Positions 63,450 through 64,000 of a stretch of 64,000 nt of DNA are shown here, piece after piece; the stretch's first letter is position 1; each line of letters begins with the position of its first letter. The stretch spans positions 3,812,501 to 3,876,500 of the forward strand of contig NZ_CP143423.1 in assembly GCF_014337925.2 (NCBI RefSeq). The letters run 5' to 3'. A program made the translations under genes and the position numbers. The notes under the pieces were generated by a model, which was not told where the DNA came from, searched no databases, and saw nothing but the letters and a program-made list of their open reading frames with translations. Source of the stretch: Roseobacter fucihabitans (lineage in GTDB: Bacteria; Pseudomonadota; Alphaproteobacteria; Rhodobacterales; Rhodobacteraceae).

Positions 63450-64000
63450 ATGACGATTTCTTCGGCGCTATCAAATGCGATGACCGGTCTGCGTGCAGCA
63501 GGAACCAACTCCGAAACGATTTCCGCCAATATCGCAAATGCGATGACACCGGGATACGGCGTTCGAACAGTTTCGCTGTCTTCCTCACAGATCGGCGGCG
63601 TCAGCGTTGACGGCATCGTCAGGAACGTCAATCCGGCCCTTTTAGCGGATCGTAGCCTTGCGCAATCCGCACTCAGCAATGCAACGGATCGAACGACTTT
63701 TCTTCGGGGTTATGAAGATGCTTTGGGAACACCGGATAATCCGAATTCACTTTCATCTCGTATTGCCGAGTTCGAGAGCAGTCTGATCACCGCAAGCAGC
63801 CGGCCTGACGCACCTGAACGGCTGGAGGTCGTCGTAGACGCCGCGCGCGACCTGACGCAACTGATCTCATCTGCCTCCCGGAAAATTCAAGAGTCCCGAA
63901 GCGAGGCGGATCGCAACATCAACCTGCAAGTGAACCAACTCAATACGGCATTGGCTGGGGTCAAGGAGTTGAACCAGCAAATCACGCGAACCCAGACCCT
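63450..64000 (+). CDS. flgK: Flagellar hook-associated protein FlgK, partial
   Basis: Starts MTISSALSNAMTGLRAAGTN, then SETISANIANAMTPGYGVRT, the FlgK N-terminus (hook-filament junction protein). Downstream LEVVVDAARDLTQLISSASR and INLQVNQLNTALAGVKELNQ are the typical helical D0/D1 region. The gene continues beyond the right edge; 183 codons are visible. Confidence 0.92.
   Translation, partial: MTISSALSNAMTGLRAAGTNSETISANIANAMTPGYGVRTVSLSSSQIGGVSVDGIVRNVNPALLADRSLAQSALSNATDRTTFLRGYEDALGTPDNPNSLSSRIAEFESSLITASSRPDAPERLEVVVDAARDLTQLISSASRKIQESRSEADRNINLQVNQLNTALAGVKELNQQITRTQT

Overview
The window looks like chromosomal DNA of a marine alphaproteobacterium of the Roseobacter group (Rhodobacteraceae). 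Grounds: the flagellar gene order (fliF-fliH-fliN-fliP divergent from fliL-motE-motA, plus motB-flgE-flgK), TRAP transporters, a fused MnhA/MnhB antiporter subunit, and Calx-beta/RTX and giant Ig-like secreted proteins. No rRNA, tRNA, CRISPR array or phage structural gene was found.

Layout. (1) 1-6050, minus strand: a catabolic operon running dctP-dctQ-dctM (TRAP importer), a BASS-type transporter, pxpB, pxpC and pxpA (5-oxoprolinase), with a divergent MarR-like regulator at 6239-6760. (2) 6754-9011, minus: a LacI-family regulator translationally coupled to an AlkX/YcaQ-type glycosylase. (3) 9.3-9.8 kb: fragments of IS110- and IS3-type transposases. (4) 10.07-18.12 kb: flagellar block fliP, fliN, fliH, fliF (minus) and fliL, a small coiled-coil protein, motE, motA and a 749-aa exported protein (plus). 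(5) 18.17-20.66 kb: a graveyard of IS3, IS21 and IS1595 remnants. (6) 20.87-24.89 kb: a 1340-aa Calx-beta/RTX protein. (7) 25.5-27.6 kb: a soluble multi-PAS chemoreceptor. (8) 27.77-29.36 kb: a second graveyard, with an IS21 remnant inserted in an IS3 remnant. Beyond it lie the truncated tail of an unknown gene and a decayed TonB receptor. (9) 30.73-50.02 kb: one 6430-aa gene. (10) 50.6-56.5 kb: mnhA(B)CDEFG cation/proton antiporter operon. (11) 56.9-61.0 kb: pncA-pncB, trhO and an MFS transporter. (12) 61.13 kb to the end: motB, flgE and flgK (cut by the window edge), apparently the continuation of the flagellar block that stops at 18.1 kb.

The most unusual signal is a family of about 36-43 bp palindromic inserts. 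At least 16 copies lie inside the IS remnants. They share a left end near CCCCTCTC and a right end near TGCCGGGCAATG around a variable but self-complementary core. Two paralogous IS3 copies in the window differ by exactly two such inserts of 36 bp each, both in frame, so these are insertions and not part of the host IS. The second notable object is the giant gene: eight blocks of exactly seven short repeats each (56 in all, suggestive of eight seven-bladed beta-propellers) alternating with spacer domains, followed by a cadherin/PKD-like segment and about 14 Ig-like repeats.
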